Assembly: GCA_964058805.1 (NCBI GenBank)
Contig: CAXKVV010000043.1
Location: 1 to 64,000, forward strand
DNA from: Schoenoplectus triqueter
Taxonomy: Eukaryota; Streptophyta; Magnoliopsida; Poales; Cyperaceae
Direction: 5' to 3'
DNA length: 64,000 nucleotides
Shown: piece after piece, positions 39,992-56,080 of the stretch
How the letters are laid out: every line of letters begins with the position of its first letter
Numbering within the stretch: the stretch's first letter is position 1
Notes under the pieces: generated by a model
What the model was told of the DNA's origin: nothing
What the model saw: the letters and a program-made list of their open reading frames with translations, nothing else
Databases searched by the model: none
Made by a program: the position numbers and the translations under genes

Positions 39992-41483
39992 TGATTTTTT
40001 CAATGTGAACACAGGAAATTGTGGAATTTTAGAATATTTTTTGTGGGCATCAAGCACATTTGGCATATAGAAATTGTCTGTATCTGTTAAATCAATAATT
40101 GGGAGGTGGTTTTGTAAAGATAATAAGCATAAGATCTTTGATTGTACTATTTTGTATTGAAGCTATGTTTTTTACTTGTTTGGGGATTTTAGTACCCTTT
40201 TGGTTAGAGAAGATGCTTAGGGTTGAAAATGTAATATGCTTATTGTAAGATTAGTAATTAACTTAATCTTTTGGTAGAAGTTTTGTTTTTTCAAATCCCA
40301 GGTTTATAGAAAAATAGTTTTTTTTTTCACAAATTCTTTATATTGGAAGATATGCTAAATAAGAACTCATCTTAGTTACTGAATATGGACCAATATATAA
40401 TGTATAGGCATAAACACATTGTAGTTTGCGGCTGTCATTTCTTGACCCAAATATGATGGATCAGATGGATTTGGTAACTTTGAGTCCAGATCCAACATGG
40501 TATATGGTGTTCGGTTGACAGGTCATGACCTGACCTGACCTGGCTGAGAGTTTTGCGTGCTCTTAGTATTGGAAAGTGGTGTCCATCTCAAGGTAGAACT
40601 GTTAAAATTAATTTAAAGCTAATGCTGTGCAATAGCAGGATTTAAACTGTCTTGCACTATGACTAACTAAACTAGTTTCATTCCGAGTTCAACTAAAAAT
40701 GGTAAATTTATTTTTATAGATGATTTTTATTTGTGCAAGTCAGGTTGGGTTGGGTCAAGTTAATGCACGATCCATACAGGTTGTGGTGTGGGTTGGAATG
40801 AGATGAACTGTAACAATCTGAACTTCATAAAATGAGATAGCGAAAGCATGTCGACATGACCCATTACAGAATTACCACCCTTGGAATTATTACTTAATAT
40901 AATACAATTTGTTTTAGGCTAACATATAAAGATCCAGTGGTGCATCAATCATCACAGGAAGAACTGTTTAACAATATGTAATTTGGCTGCTTCCATGTAT
41001 CTGTTTGCTGGCATATCATAACAGAACTGTTTAACAATATGTAATTGAAGTCGAGAATAAGATATGATGTAAACCAAAAACAAAGCAAGTGCATCTCTTA
41101 AGTTCCTGTGTAACTAGAAGACAATTAAGTCAATAGCTTAATCTTTGTAGTTGAATCTGTTTAAGAACAGTAAATTACCACGAACAATCATTGGCATGTA
41201 TGCTTTCCTAAAGCATATCAAAGCCCTTCATGCAAAAGCACAGTTGACCTACTTGTGATTTGACCATTATCACACAAAAGATTTATCTACTTATCATGAC
41301 TTCAATATCTGTGAGATCATCTTAGTTTGGTATTTACTAGGTTACCTAATTTTTTTAATCAATGCAATTTTTTTTTTCATATTTGATGTGCCCTTCCCTT
41401 GGTTGTGTCCTACCACCTAGTGGTTATTAGGTCATGTTTATTATTTTATTATGATTACATGCTTATTAATGTACTGTCAAAAT
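39992..41483. other. AT-rich spacer
   Basis: No gene seen. A 23-base direct repeat (GAACTGTTTAACAATATGTAATT) lies at 40961-40983 and 41024-41046, a 63-base period. GACCTGACCTGACCTGG near 40530 and TTGGGTTGGGTCAAGTT near 40745 echo the hAT arm sequences and may be relics of another copy. Confidence 0.45.
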
Positions 41484-42758
41484 TAGTGGTGACAATTGGG
41501 TGGGTTGGGTTGGGTAAGTTTGACCAAAAAATTATTGGGTTACGGGTCGGGTTCGGGTCAACTTGATCCGGGTCAAGTCGGATTTTGGGTCGAACATTGT
41601 CGGGTTTTTTCGGGTTTCGGGTCATTTCGGTTCGGGTCAGGTTGGGTTTCGGATTCTTAGTAGCTCAGCCACTCAGGTTATCTCGGGTTTCAAGTCATTC
41701 GGGTCCAGGTCGGGTTTTAAGTCATCTGATATCGAGTAGTCTCATGTTTCGGGTTATTTCAGGTCAGGTTCTTTTTTGTGATTTTTAATTTAGGTCAGGT
41801 CGAATTTTAGATCGGGTTGGATTTCGGATCGTCAGACTTAATTTTTTTTTAGAAACTCATTTTAAACAATATTAGGTTTAGATTATCAATTATGTTATAA
41901 TCAATTTGACTTTTCAAATAATATGGATATGATTAATTAATTTGGGTCTATTCAGATCAGTTCCAGGTCGATATACTTCATTAATTTTATTAACAAACTG
42001 AAGAGATAATTCTGATTAATAGACATTAATTTTTTATGATAACTTTAATTTATGACATACAAATTTTGATTAATAAACATTATTATTATGATTCGAAATG
42101 TAATTTTTTATTTTGGTATAAATTCTGAATATATATATATGCATGTAGGTAATTTCTTAATTAAAATTATATGTGCAACTGTTTGTATGTACTATATTGA
42201 TAAAAATATTTGTTAATTTGTGTTAAAATAAACTGACAGTCTATCGTTATTTATGAACTTGTGTTTAATTCGGTCCTCCTCTAAATTCGTGCTTAACTCG
42301 GTCCTCCTCTAAACCCGTGCTTAACTCGGTCCTCCTCTAGACCCGTGCTTAACCCGACCTCCCTCAAAATAAACTGACAGTTAAGTATAAGTTGAATTTA
42401 TAAAGAGAAGTTTAATGTTTATACGGTATAATTTTAAAGTAATTAGATACATATATGCAATATGAGTCGGGTCAGGTCGGGTTTCGGGTTGTCTAATCTC
42501 GGGTCATTCATGTTCGGATCGGGTCGGGTTTCGTGTCATTTGATCTCGGGTCATCTTGGGTTTTTGGGTCATTCGGGTTCGGATCGGGTCGGGTTTCGGG
42601 TTGTCTGATCTCGGGTCATCTCGGGTTTCGGGTCGTTCGGGTTCGGGTCGGGTCAGGTTCGGATCAGTTTGACTTTCTGAAAAAATCAGATCGGATCGGA
42701 TTCGAATCTGGACGGGTCGGACAGATTTCTCGGGTCGGATCGAGTTTTGCCATCTCTG
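41484..42758. mobile_element. 1.3-kb hAT-like non-autonomous element
   Basis: The left end TAGTGGTGACAATTGGG and the reverse-complemented right end CAGAGATGGCAAAACTCG form imperfect inverted termini. Flanks GTCAAAAT (41476-41483) and CTCAAAAT (42760-42767) are a near match to an 8-bp duplication offset by one base. Both arms are dominated by TCGGGTTTCGGGTC-type units; the centre is AT-rich with a 28-bp minisatellite. No transposase remains. Confidence 0.75.
42270..42353. repeat. 28-bp minisatellite, three copies
   Basis: Three head-to-tail copies of TCGGTCCTCCTCTAAACCCG followed by TGCTTAAC, with a few substitutions and degenerate flanking part-copies. It is C-rich in an otherwise AT-rich centre of the hAT-like element. 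Confidence 0.9.
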
Positions 42759-44149
42759 ACTCAAAATAGAGGCGCGTAGTATTTGCTACTTAATATTGCA
42801 GAAGCTGTTACTACTGACAGTACTATTCAAATTTCACTACTGACGAATGTTGTTCTTTACAATACACACTTACAGGTACACTTCAAATTGTTGGAAATGA
42901 ACTGCAAACATTGTAGCATAAGGACGCAAAATTTTTGTCAGATTGAAAAGTCCCATGGCATGGCTGGTAATAAACCAACATTGGTCCTGTAACATAATAT
43001 ATCCATATGATGAAAATGGTATTCATCTATAGCAGCAATTGCTGCAAAGTTTACAAGTAGAAAGGGCGAAAGGTGAGAGAGGCTAATACACAGCTCTTAT
43101 TGTGACTGCTTCATGGTCCTCATCATTCCATGAGAATATCAGCCATGGGAAGCATGATAAGCGGTCATTCAGGACCATACATAATAAAACTCATGCATCT
43201 TTTGCACAGTATCTGTTAAATGCCTGGTCATTTTCACTTCATTTACCAGCATGACTAGCTAATTTTCCAAGGTAGCTATAGGCTCTCATTTTTAGTACCA
43301 CCATCGATGGTTAATATTTTCTCTGACATCATGCCACAAATGGTAGCTTTAACAAATGGGACACCACAGTATTTGTATACTAATTGTTATATGATAATTG
43401 TTATATGAGATCATATGGATATGAGTGCATATGATTCAACTTTGTTATGGTTGTGAGTGCATTTTTGGCCCACATGTCCGGTCTTTCTAGACAAACGTAA
43501 TTTTTAGCTACTTAGCTACTTGTGATATGTGACTAATTTTTTTTGGAAGACTCGAGGAAATTTTAAAATCTCATAAGTTTCTATGATTTATCTGTAAATA
43601 ATTTAGCGGGGTAAATAATTTTATGCAAGTTTCTATGATTGAGCAAATAAGTATAAAGGTATGAGAGTTATTGGAAATTTTAAAATCTCATAAGTTTCTA
43701 TGCTTTGTCTGCCTTTAGTGTTGCTGCCTCAGCCTATTAAATAAAATGTATTCCAACAATAGAAAAAAAATCAATGATAGAATGGATGTGAAAAATCTGA
43801 ATTGTCAAGTTGACTAAAAGTTCTCAAGTTGTACATTTCAGAACAATTAAGGAGTTTAATTCTCATCAATCGCTAATGATGAGATTTGGAGGACTTCAAT
43901 GCATAATTGCAATACCACTATATATACCAGTCAAGAAGAAAATTATTTTAATTTGGAATTTTGAATACCAGTTCAAATCAAGAGGAAAAAAAAATTAAAA
44001 AAGAGGAGCTTATTGCAACTTGTGAAGAAGAAAAGACGTGTAATGCCTGAACCAATTGATAGTATGGATTTTGATGTGAACAAATTGTTAATTCATGCAT
44101 GAACTAACAAACTTATAGCAGTTTTCCTCAAAATCAAAAACAAAAACAA
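42759..44149. other. AT-rich spacer with a local direct repeat
   Basis: No gene seen. About 30 bases starting GGAAATTTTAAAATCTCATA occur near 43558 and again near 43671. Confidence 0.45.
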
Positions 44150-45020
44150 ATTGAAATCAGGATATCTAATAACAATTTGAAATGAAATTTATGATACAAT
44201 AGATACCAGGATATAACAGTCTTCCTCCAGAAATAGTTTATAAAAAAGTTATATATATATATATACTAACAACAATTTGAAGTGAAATTTATGATAAAAT
44301 AGAAAAGTTACCTGATTAAAACCATTTTTCAGCAGAACAATTTTATGACATTAGATATGAAATTAGCATCATTTGAAGCAATGCTGATAATTAGAAAAAA
44401 TACCAGTCACAATTATTAGAAACATACATCCCAAGTGAAATTTGAGATAAAATAGAAAATAGGAAATTTACCTTCAATTAATGAAGTCCATTTTCAGCAG
44501 AATATTTTTTTGACACCAATCTTTGAGGCGAAGAAAAGTGAGACATACCTGTGAGGTGGGGGTGGGGCTGGGAGCGGATTTAATAATCCACAAATTATGC
44601 TGAAGTTAGAATATCACATCTGTTTGAGGCAAAGAAAAGTAAGACAGACCTGTGGGGTGGGGCTGCATGCGGATGCGTCTGAGGTGGAGGAGAGGACGAT
44701 GAAGTCAGAGCGAGAAGCTTCCCTTTCTGGCCGCAGCGTGACGAACAAAGGTAGTAGACCTTCAGTGAAGTGAGTGAGAGAAGGAAGGGAGCGATGGAGA
44801 AGCGGGGCTCAGGGAATGGCGGAGGATAAGAGAGGGAGGGAATGAGGCGCCGATGGAGCAGCAGGGATCGAGGAACGGTGGAGGGCGAGAAAGAGAGATG
44901 AAGTTGAAGTGTTTGATAGATGAAATTGGGTAAGGTTTGAAAGGATTTGAGGGAAATTCTCCGTGCCAAATCAGAACACTTATATGTATAATAAAGAGAG
45001 AGATTTACAGAGGAAGCCAA
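44150..45020 (-). other. Locally duplicated segment, possible non-coding transcript
   Basis: Between 44165 and 44520 degenerate copies of a unit (AACAATTTGAA(G/A)TGAAATTTATGA and CATTTTTCAGCAGAA) recur. Around 44523-44665 a second unit (GAAAAGTGAGACATACCTGTGAGG and relatives) occurs twice. On the minus strand several copies end in donor-like AG|GTAAAT, AG|GTATGT or AG|GTCTGT. A 141-codon frame at 45020-44595 is rich in Ser, Pro and Leu and not recognisable. The layout could be exons of a non-coding RNA or a decayed repeat; no function is assigned. Confidence 0.3.
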
Positions 45021-45289
45021 TAGTTATATATATAGAGAAAAATTAAAGAATAAACGAATTACATACTCATGCATACAATCCGACCCATATCATGACTGCA
45101 TCAAATAAAACGAAATACAATACATGATACATCTAAAGGTATATAAATATATATATTTGCAGCACTTTTCTAACATATAAATATGCAATAAAATTTACAG
45201 ATAAACAAAATAAAAGTTATGCTGCGCTTAATTAGTAATCAGCGGAGGCCTTGTGATATATATAGACATATGAATAAATAATTAATAGA

Positions 45290-45312
45290 ATATATATATA
45301 TATATATATATA
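45290..45312. repeat. (TA)n tract just 3' of the zinc-finger gene
   Basis: About eleven TA units start about 10 bases after the stop codon, inside the probable 3' UTR. Confidence 0.85.
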
Positions 45313-45322
45313 GTCGATCGAT

Positions 45323-45814
45323 CTATACAAAGAGCTCAAGCAACCTAATGTGAGAAGTATTACTAGGGATGACCAAAATCTCGCCTGAGCGGCCGCACTC
45401 CTCGAGAGAAGGCAGAGGCATGTTGAGCCCAGAGTCGACATCAAGATTGACAGGGTCGGCACGGTGACGGCGCATGTGGCCTCCGAGTGCTTGGCCCATG
45501 GAGAACCCTTCTCCGCAAATGGTGCACTGGTGCAGATGGGTTTTCCGGGTCGCCCCTGCCGGCTTCCGAAGAGCATGATGCTCATCATAAATATCGGATC
45601 GCTCTAAGATGTCTTTGATGCTGAGGATCTTGGCGCGCTTGTGCCCGGTGCGGTGGCCTCCGAGAGCCTGAAAGCTCGAAAATCGGCGATTGCACGTCTT
45701 GCACTCAAATTCTCCTTGCGTGCGCTTGCGCATGTTTTTCCTGGGCTTGTTATCAGCATCGCTCCCGCTTGAAAGAGATAACAGGAGGCATGCCGCATCA
45801 TCTACACTTTCCAT
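45323..45814 (-). CDS. Q-type C2H2 zinc-finger protein (ZAT-like), two fingers
   Basis: Intronless, 163 residues from the ATG at 45814. Two plant-type fingers each contain QALGGH: FECKTCNRRFSSFQALGGH (about residues 36-54) and HQCTICGEGFSMGQALGGH (about residues 95-113). The N-terminus has an L-box-like CLLLSLSS, and a short basic stretch KPRKNMRKR may be a nuclear signal. The order L-box, finger, finger, Cys-Gly-x-Ser, C-terminal LLELFV matches small ZAT stress regulators such as ZAT11/ZAT18. The position where relatives carry the DLNL repressor (EAR) motif reads ILVIPSN instead, and only a weak GLNMPLP is present. It probably binds DNA in stress or developmental control. An in-frame ATG 21 codons upstream is possible but less family-like. 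Confidence 0.88.
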   Translation of the reverse strand: MESVDDAACLLLSLSSGSDADNKPRKNMRKRTQGEFECKTCNRRFSSFQALGGHRTGHKRAKILSIKDILERSDIYDEHHALRKPAGATRKTHLHQCTICGEGFSMGQALGGHMRRHRADPVNLDVDSGLNMPLPSLEECGRSGEILVIPSNTSHIRLLELFV

Positions 45815-45976
45815 CCGGGCCTGATCGATATATAAGTGTATAATATATGTATGTGGGAGTGTAATGAATTGAAGCAAGTGAAATATATGTATATAGAGGA
45901 GATGGAGCGAGACCGAGTGGCAAGTACGTGTGAAATAAGGTTGAGTGTCTGCTGTTTGATTATCTATCTGTCTATC

Positions 45977-46007
<31 letters not shown>

Positions 46008-47071
46008 GAGGAGAAGGAGAAGGAGAAGGATTAATTGGATTAATTAGCGGAGAAGTCTCCATCGGGAAAACAGAGAAGAAGAAAAGATGAATGAATGTGA
46101 ACTCTCCAATTAATCTCCATCCAATCTGAAGAAGAGAGAAGGGAAGATCTTCTCCGCGTTGCACGAACACCGTTTTTCCTTTCTATTTTAACATTAATTA
46201 ATCATCAAATATTTATATCTTTGTCCTTACATCTTCTCCATCGAATATTTATATTATAATACTACAAGTATAGATACATATATATGTATGTACGTGCGTA
46301 TGTTGTGCACATGCTGACATGCAGATGACAAACTCTACAGGAGTACTACTGCCCTTAATTTATTAATCAGTGAAAATGATTGATGGTGTCTATATTAATT
46401 TCTATATATCGATTTTTGTTGTCTCTTTTCTCCGCGTTTTGCACTGACAAGTCTCGGTCTCGCCATGCTTAATTCATCTTACAAACAGTCCATAAAACGT
46501 GGTTCATGGCCTTCAATGTGAACCGGTGAAATTGGTACCTTCGTTTTCGACCTTAATTTTCCCTTTCCCTGTACTAAATTAATACTCCACCCAATAGTGA
46601 TAGGCGGTCCTGATCAGAGGACTAGATCTATATATATACTGATCAATAACTATAATTAATAATCAAATAATAATAATAATAATAATAATAAATTGAAAAC
46701 CAAATATATCTAATTTACATCTTCTTAATCTTAAGATAAAAAAAAAGAGACTTTTTCATATATGTGGCGTGGGAATTAATGCTGATACCGATTCAATTGC
46801 ATTGCACTGCAGCTCGCCTCTAACGGATTCCATTTGTAACTGCCAAGAAAATTGGTGACATGACATGCAGATGGAGTCACTTTATTTTTAAGAAAAGAAA
46901 AAGGCAAAAACGAGTAAACGACAAATAAAGTGTGAATGGGTATTTTATATATTTTATAATATGGGAATTTGGGATGGAGCGGCGCAAACGCGCATTTTGA
47001 TTTTCTTAGGCTCTGCATTTTATTTATTATTATTCATTACTTAATTATTATTTCTTATTAGAGTTTATTTG
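45815..47071. other. Zinc-finger promoter region and AT-rich spacer
   Basis: A (TA)n tract lies at about 45977-46002 followed by AGGAGAAGG repeats (46007-46030), upstream of the zinc-finger start. An (AAT)n run sits at about 46668-46691. No other gene is visible. Confidence 0.45.
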
Positions 47072-47502
47072 GCCAGATTTTTTGTAACTAAAACAATTAA
47101 AAATCAAAATTTGATAAGATTTTTTGTAAATTAGATTAACTAGTCTGGACCGAGTTTCAAATTCGGTCTTAGGTTCTTGGACCGAGTTTCAAACTCGGTC
47201 TCAAGTTTTTTTATTTTTATTTTTTTACAAAATTTGTATTTTTTGCTTAATGGTTTGTTTATTATTTTTATAGTTTGTTTAGTTATTTTGATATATTTAA
47301 TTATTTATTGAATAATTTAGAAAATAATTATAAATATGATATTATTGTGTTTAATAGTATGTTAAATATAATATTGTTGTGTTTCAAGAATTTGATATGA
47401 AGAATAAATTGAACGGTTTGAATCGATCATTTTTAACTTAAATTTTAAGATTTTAACGCATTGCACGGGTGCATCCGTGCAACACGTTGTATTTTAGTCA
47501 AC

Positions 47503-47543
<41 letters not shown>

Positions 47544-48346
47544 GAGAGAGAGAGTTTGTTTATTGTGCTTCCAATACCACTTCGACCGAAACACTACTAG
47601 TCTAAATTTTAATTTTTCATGCTAAAAAAATTCAATTTAAGTCGCTCAATAAAATATTTATATCATAATCTTGTAGAATGATAATTTTTATTGTGTTTGG
47701 AGTTATTTTACTATGTTTACTGATTTTTAAAAAGTAAAGATTTTTGACATACAAATTTTATTAATTGTCTATTATTTTAGGGCTATCTTTTAAAAATTAT
47801 TAAGCATAATAAATTAATTCCAAACACGATAAAAAATAGTATTCTATAAGATTATGATATAAAAATTTTATTGAGTTATTTAAATTAAAATTTGGTCTGG
47901 TAGAGTTTCGACTGAAGTGCTACTGGAAGTACAATAGATAAACTCTCTCTCTATATATATATATTTAGTTCATTATTTTTTAGTAAATGTATGTTTATAT
48001 ATTTTAGTTCATAGTAAACATGCTTATTAAATATATAATAAAAAATAAAAATATGTATATTTACTGTAATTCATTATTTTTTATAATTTTTTGTAATTTT
48101 TTAACTACATATTATTCTTAAATATACAACAATATCATACTTCTAATTATATTTTTTTCTAAACTATTCAACAAATAATTAAATATATTAAAATAACTAA
48201 ATAAATAATTACTCAAAACATATAAAATTTATAAAAAAAAATTGGGATCTAGTTTGAAACTCGGTACAAATTAGTCCTAATTTATAAAAAAATCTTACCA
48301 AATTCTGATTTTTAATTATTTTAATTACTAAAAGCTGTTGTTTGCG
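47072..48346. mobile_element. Foldback element with about 270-300-bp inverted arms
   Basis: The left arm (about 47072-47390) matches the reverse complement of the right arm (about 48070-48346) over most of its length, including AATTAAAAATCA, GATAAGATTTTTT, ACCGAGTTTCAAA, ATATATTTAATTATTTATTGAATA and TATGATATT. The left arm carries a tandem of the palindrome ACCGAGTTT-C-AAACTCGGT. No coding capacity and no certain target duplication were found. A second foldback sits in the middle. Confidence 0.75.
47543..47952. mobile_element. Inner foldback MITE nested in the larger one
   Basis: About 410 bases with arms of about 190 bases: left GAGAGTTTGTTTATTGTGCT and reverse-complemented right GAGAGTTTATCTATTGTACT, continuing through TTCCAATACCAC/TTCCAGTAGCAC, CAATAAAATATTTATATCAT and GTGTTTGGAGTTATTTTACT. 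CT/TA/GA microsatellites border both ends (about 47508-47554 and 47943-47962). Confidence 0.8.
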
Positions 48347-51300
48347 AGAAGGCAGATCCAATTGACTTTCATCCTTTTTTCAAATTTTCATAGATTAATT
48401 CACTGAATATGAAAGCGTGCTTGCTATGTCTACGCGTGTTGTAACTGTTTCCTCAACAATTTCATTTCCAAGTCTAAAGTCTCTTTGGAAAACGATACAT
48501 GAAGAAAAATTTACCGTTTTAATAGAAAATGAGATTTAGCTGTCAAATTTTGATTTGATAAAAATTATAGAGAAAATCAAGTCTTTTAATTTCTCACACA
48601 TATTATATAATTAAGACTTCTTCATTATTAATTTTATTTAAATCTTTTCATACTTAAATCCAATCCAATAATTCATATATATTTTTTTCTCATTTAAAGT
48701 AATACGTATGATATACTTAAGATGAAATTTAACTCCTAAAATATTTCAACCTCTTTTATGATCTTTATAGATTATCATATGTTTTATTATATTATTTATA
48801 ATCAAACTTTTAAAAATATTTAACGGCTCTTAACGGTGAGTTGATCATTTAACGGTTAACGGTTTTACACGGCCATTATATTTAAAAATTGGTCAATCAT
48901 TTTTTATCTATTAATTGATATTTAAAAAACTAATAAATACATTCTCATATGATTAGTACTTAATAATTAACTGAATTAAATAAAAATAACTATTACAATA
49001 TTACTTAAGTACTTAAAAATCTTAAATTATACTAAACTATTACATGATGTATTTGCTTCTTATTTTTATTTGGGTGTTAATTTACATCCAAAAAATAAGA
49101 TTTTTTTTAAAGTCATTAACTATTAAGATTTAAAATAAAATAAATTTCAGCCGTTAAATGTATTTTTTTAAAAACTTAACGATTTTAACATGAGATAAAA
49201 TGGTTAAAACACAGAAAACCCAATAACATCTGTTTTTTTTTCTCAAAAACTTAATGTCAGGGACTGTCAAAATCATTAAAACGGTTAAAACTTTTTATTT
49301 TTTAAAAGCTTATTTACAATATTAATAATAATAATATTATAATATATATTTTTACCATTTAAAAATTATGCTAAAAATTTTCTTTGATGTTAAATTTCAT
49401 TAAATGTATTTTAATATTTATATTTTAATAATTTATTTGATAACTATATTATCAGGACAAAACCCGAGTAATAATAATGTATTGCATATTTTTACTTCAT
49501 TTTCAAAATAAAAAAAATTAAAAAAAATATTATTTTTTGTATCTTATAGGATTTTTAGATGAATAATTTAATTACTACTATTAATCAAAATTTCATAGAT
49601 GATAATGTATATTTTTTGAAGCATTATCACAAATATTTTCATAGTCTATCCCAATACAATACAATATAATATATATGAAAATGAATTGGTATGTATAATA
49701 TAATGTAATGTAATATAATATAATATAGTTATGCATTCATGGCTCTCTAATCTCTGGTCTCTAGCTACCCCATGTACCTGACCAATTAATAAATTGGTTT
49801 TTGTTTGCTGTTAAATTAGCTTCAGCAAATTAGTATAAGTCAAAGGTTACTTATTAGTTACTTAATATGATAGACACCTTGTACATCTAATTATTTATTT
49901 GCCTTAATTTTCTTCACCAACTTTTTGACATTTTAGAGAGCGTAGTAATACATAACACATCACTCTTCTATTCAATATTAATTAATTAATTAATTAATTC
50001 AATGTGATTTCGCCTCGTGCCTTAAATTTTCTTTTGATTTTACTTTACTCCCTCTGTCTACCTCTGTTTTTCCTAATGCCCCATATCAAAACCTTCAATT
50101 TGATTTTCCTTTCCTCCAATTATATATCTATACTATATGCAGACAATTGATAGTTTTTTTCATATATATTGTACAAGCACACAATCATAAATATCGCTAC
50201 TATAAATTTGTGGGTTCAAATTGTTATTACTGACACGGATATTATTTGAAGGCCCCTTGATTAATTTGTTGTCTCTCTGTGTTATCTGATTTGAGTCCTC
50301 TATCTCTCACAGTGATTGAGGTTAGTGACGGAGCTTGAATTCAAAATCACGAGGGGCAAAATATTTTTTATACAATGGATTTGCTAGGGGAGGTCTAAAA
50401 TTAAAAAAAATATCATAATTGTATTATAAAATATTTTTTAAATCTTTGATAGATATAGTAATTTTCAATTTTTTTGGGAAGGCAGCGCAGTGACGGAACC
50501 AAAGCCAAGCAAATGACTAGGCTCCCCCTATAAATTAAAATTTTATATTTTCATCTTTTAAAATAATTAATTGAAACTGTCGATTAATCTCCATGTGAAA
50601 ACATATTAACAATTAAATTTTAGATTTTATAAAAAATAATTTACTATTTTTGGAATGGAAAAAAATCATCATTTTTGGAGGAGATTAATTGAGCATTTAA
50701 TGCAAGGAGATTAATTGAGCAACATCAAGCACTCATTATTTAATCGATCGAAAAGCATTCGTGACATATATACATCGGAAATGCGACAACTGCACCACTC
50801 CAAAATGCCCGCTTCAGTTTTCCATCAACCGAATCTTTCATTCATTAATTCTACACTGACATGATCATGATGAGCATGACCATGATGGTGATGGAATCAA
50901 AATATCAAATATATATTTGCTTGCATGCGAGTTGTGCGTTTTAAAAGTAGCTCGCTCGGCCCAAGAGAATCCTCAATTTGGATTTTTAAATGTAAAACAA
51001 AGAAACTAGAAGACCCATGTTTCTTTTATTCTGTGCAATTGGATGACAGAGAATGAACAGGCACCAAACATCGAGGGGTTACCTATTCTGGAATCTGGAC
51101 TGATTACAAAATTCACCCTTCTTTTTCGGTCACAATTCTGCACTTCCGAACCAGCATCTTTCAGTGACCCATAAATTTAATTCCTTGGAGCTCTGAATAT
51201 GCAGGCCTATTTGATTTTGGGTAAATGTTAAGTCTGGCATGTATACATTGATTGCTCAGTTCGTGTCGTGGGTACTGTAATATCATCTACATGATTGCTT

Positions 51301-51745
51301 TAGCATTAGAATCCAAGTCTTTCTCTGAAAGTAACTTTTAAGATGAAGATACTAAATTTGTTTCATCTTTTATAGGTAACTAATGGTGAGCTTTTGTACA
51401 GAATTCAGACTTGATATTAGAAGCTTCTTGTACAGGGTAACTTGCCAAAATTAGTTAGGATTGTCTTTAGTTAAGTAAAAAAAAAAATATGCTTTACAAT
51501 GCATAGTAGCAAATACCTCATGTTAATCAAAGTATTAACCATATACAAACGAAAGCATTTTAGTCGATATCCATTGGATTTACTAATTTATTTTTAGTTG
51601 TTAAAGGTAATCTGAATAAACATCAACTTTGAGTAGGTAGTGTGAACAAACTTAAAACTGCCATTTACCCTTATTTATTCGGTACATTCACAAACAAACG
51701 AATCAGAGCTTCTATGGATATAATAATAATAATAAAAAAAGAGCA
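48347..51745. other. AT-rich spacer
   Basis: No gene seen. AACGGTTAACGGTTTTA-like words recur around 48820-48870 and 49120-49290. AGTGACGGAGC/AGTGACGGAAC words at about 50327 and 50489, with GAGGGGCAAAA and CTCCCCCTATAA nearby, suggest relics of an interspersed repeat. GGAGATTAATTGAGCA occurs twice near 50680-50720. The right end (about 51640-51745) should hold the WNK 3' UTR. Confidence 0.4.
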
Positions 51746-55289
<3,544 letters not shown>

Positions 55290-56080
55290 GTTTTATAATT
55301 AATTACACACAAAAGAAAAAATCGGAAAGCCAAAACAATAGAAAATCTGGATGTAATGTAAGGAACAGGAGCAAGAAGAGAAGATGGGAGAGCTACTAGA
55401 GTCTAGAGAGCGGAAAAGTTGAAGAGGGAAAAGACGATCCCGTGGGAGGTGGTTTCAGAGAAGGGCTCGGACGCGGCGGAAAAGGGGTCGGGTTTGGAAG
55501 GATGCAGAGAGCGGAAGGCGAGGTCCATGACCATAAGCACGGTCTGGACTGCAAGGGCAAAGGTCATGGCCTCGTGCTACTTGCTAGTGCAAGTGCGTGG
55601 AGCAACGGGTAGAGAATCCGCCGATCCGATCCGATCGAATCGCCGCTAGGAAGACAGGAGGAGGGGGAATCTAAGAAGCATTTCTATTCCTCGTACGTCT
55701 GATGGGAACAAAGGTGAAAGCAGCACTGAACCAGAGAGGAGATGAACTATCATGAACTCGCGAGAGCCGAGAGGAGAGGAGAGGAGACGAGAGGAGACGA
55801 GAGGAGAGGAGAGGGGAAGGGAGGAATCCATATGGATGGAACGGAGACGAAGTCGGAGGATCCACCGCGCGCATACACACTATGCCTACCTATTTATATT
55901 TACAAATTTAACGGCAACCATTAATCTAGGTAATTTCACAGAGATGTGGGACGTGGATGCCAAAATTCAACAAGTAACCAACCCCACATTATATATATGA
56001 AATTCGCTTCAAATTAATGTACATTTGTCAATGATTTATTTACTTACACATTCCTGTACTTGATCACTCGATCAGCCTAC
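55290..56080. other. WNK 5' leader and promoter region with a polypurine tract
   Basis: A run of GAGAGGAGAGGAGAC units at about 55769-55825 (CT-rich on the WNK strand) lies about 480-540 bases upstream of the WNK ATG. Part of 55290-55680 is G/C-richer than its surroundings and likely 5' UTR. No independent gene is seen. Confidence 0.5.
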
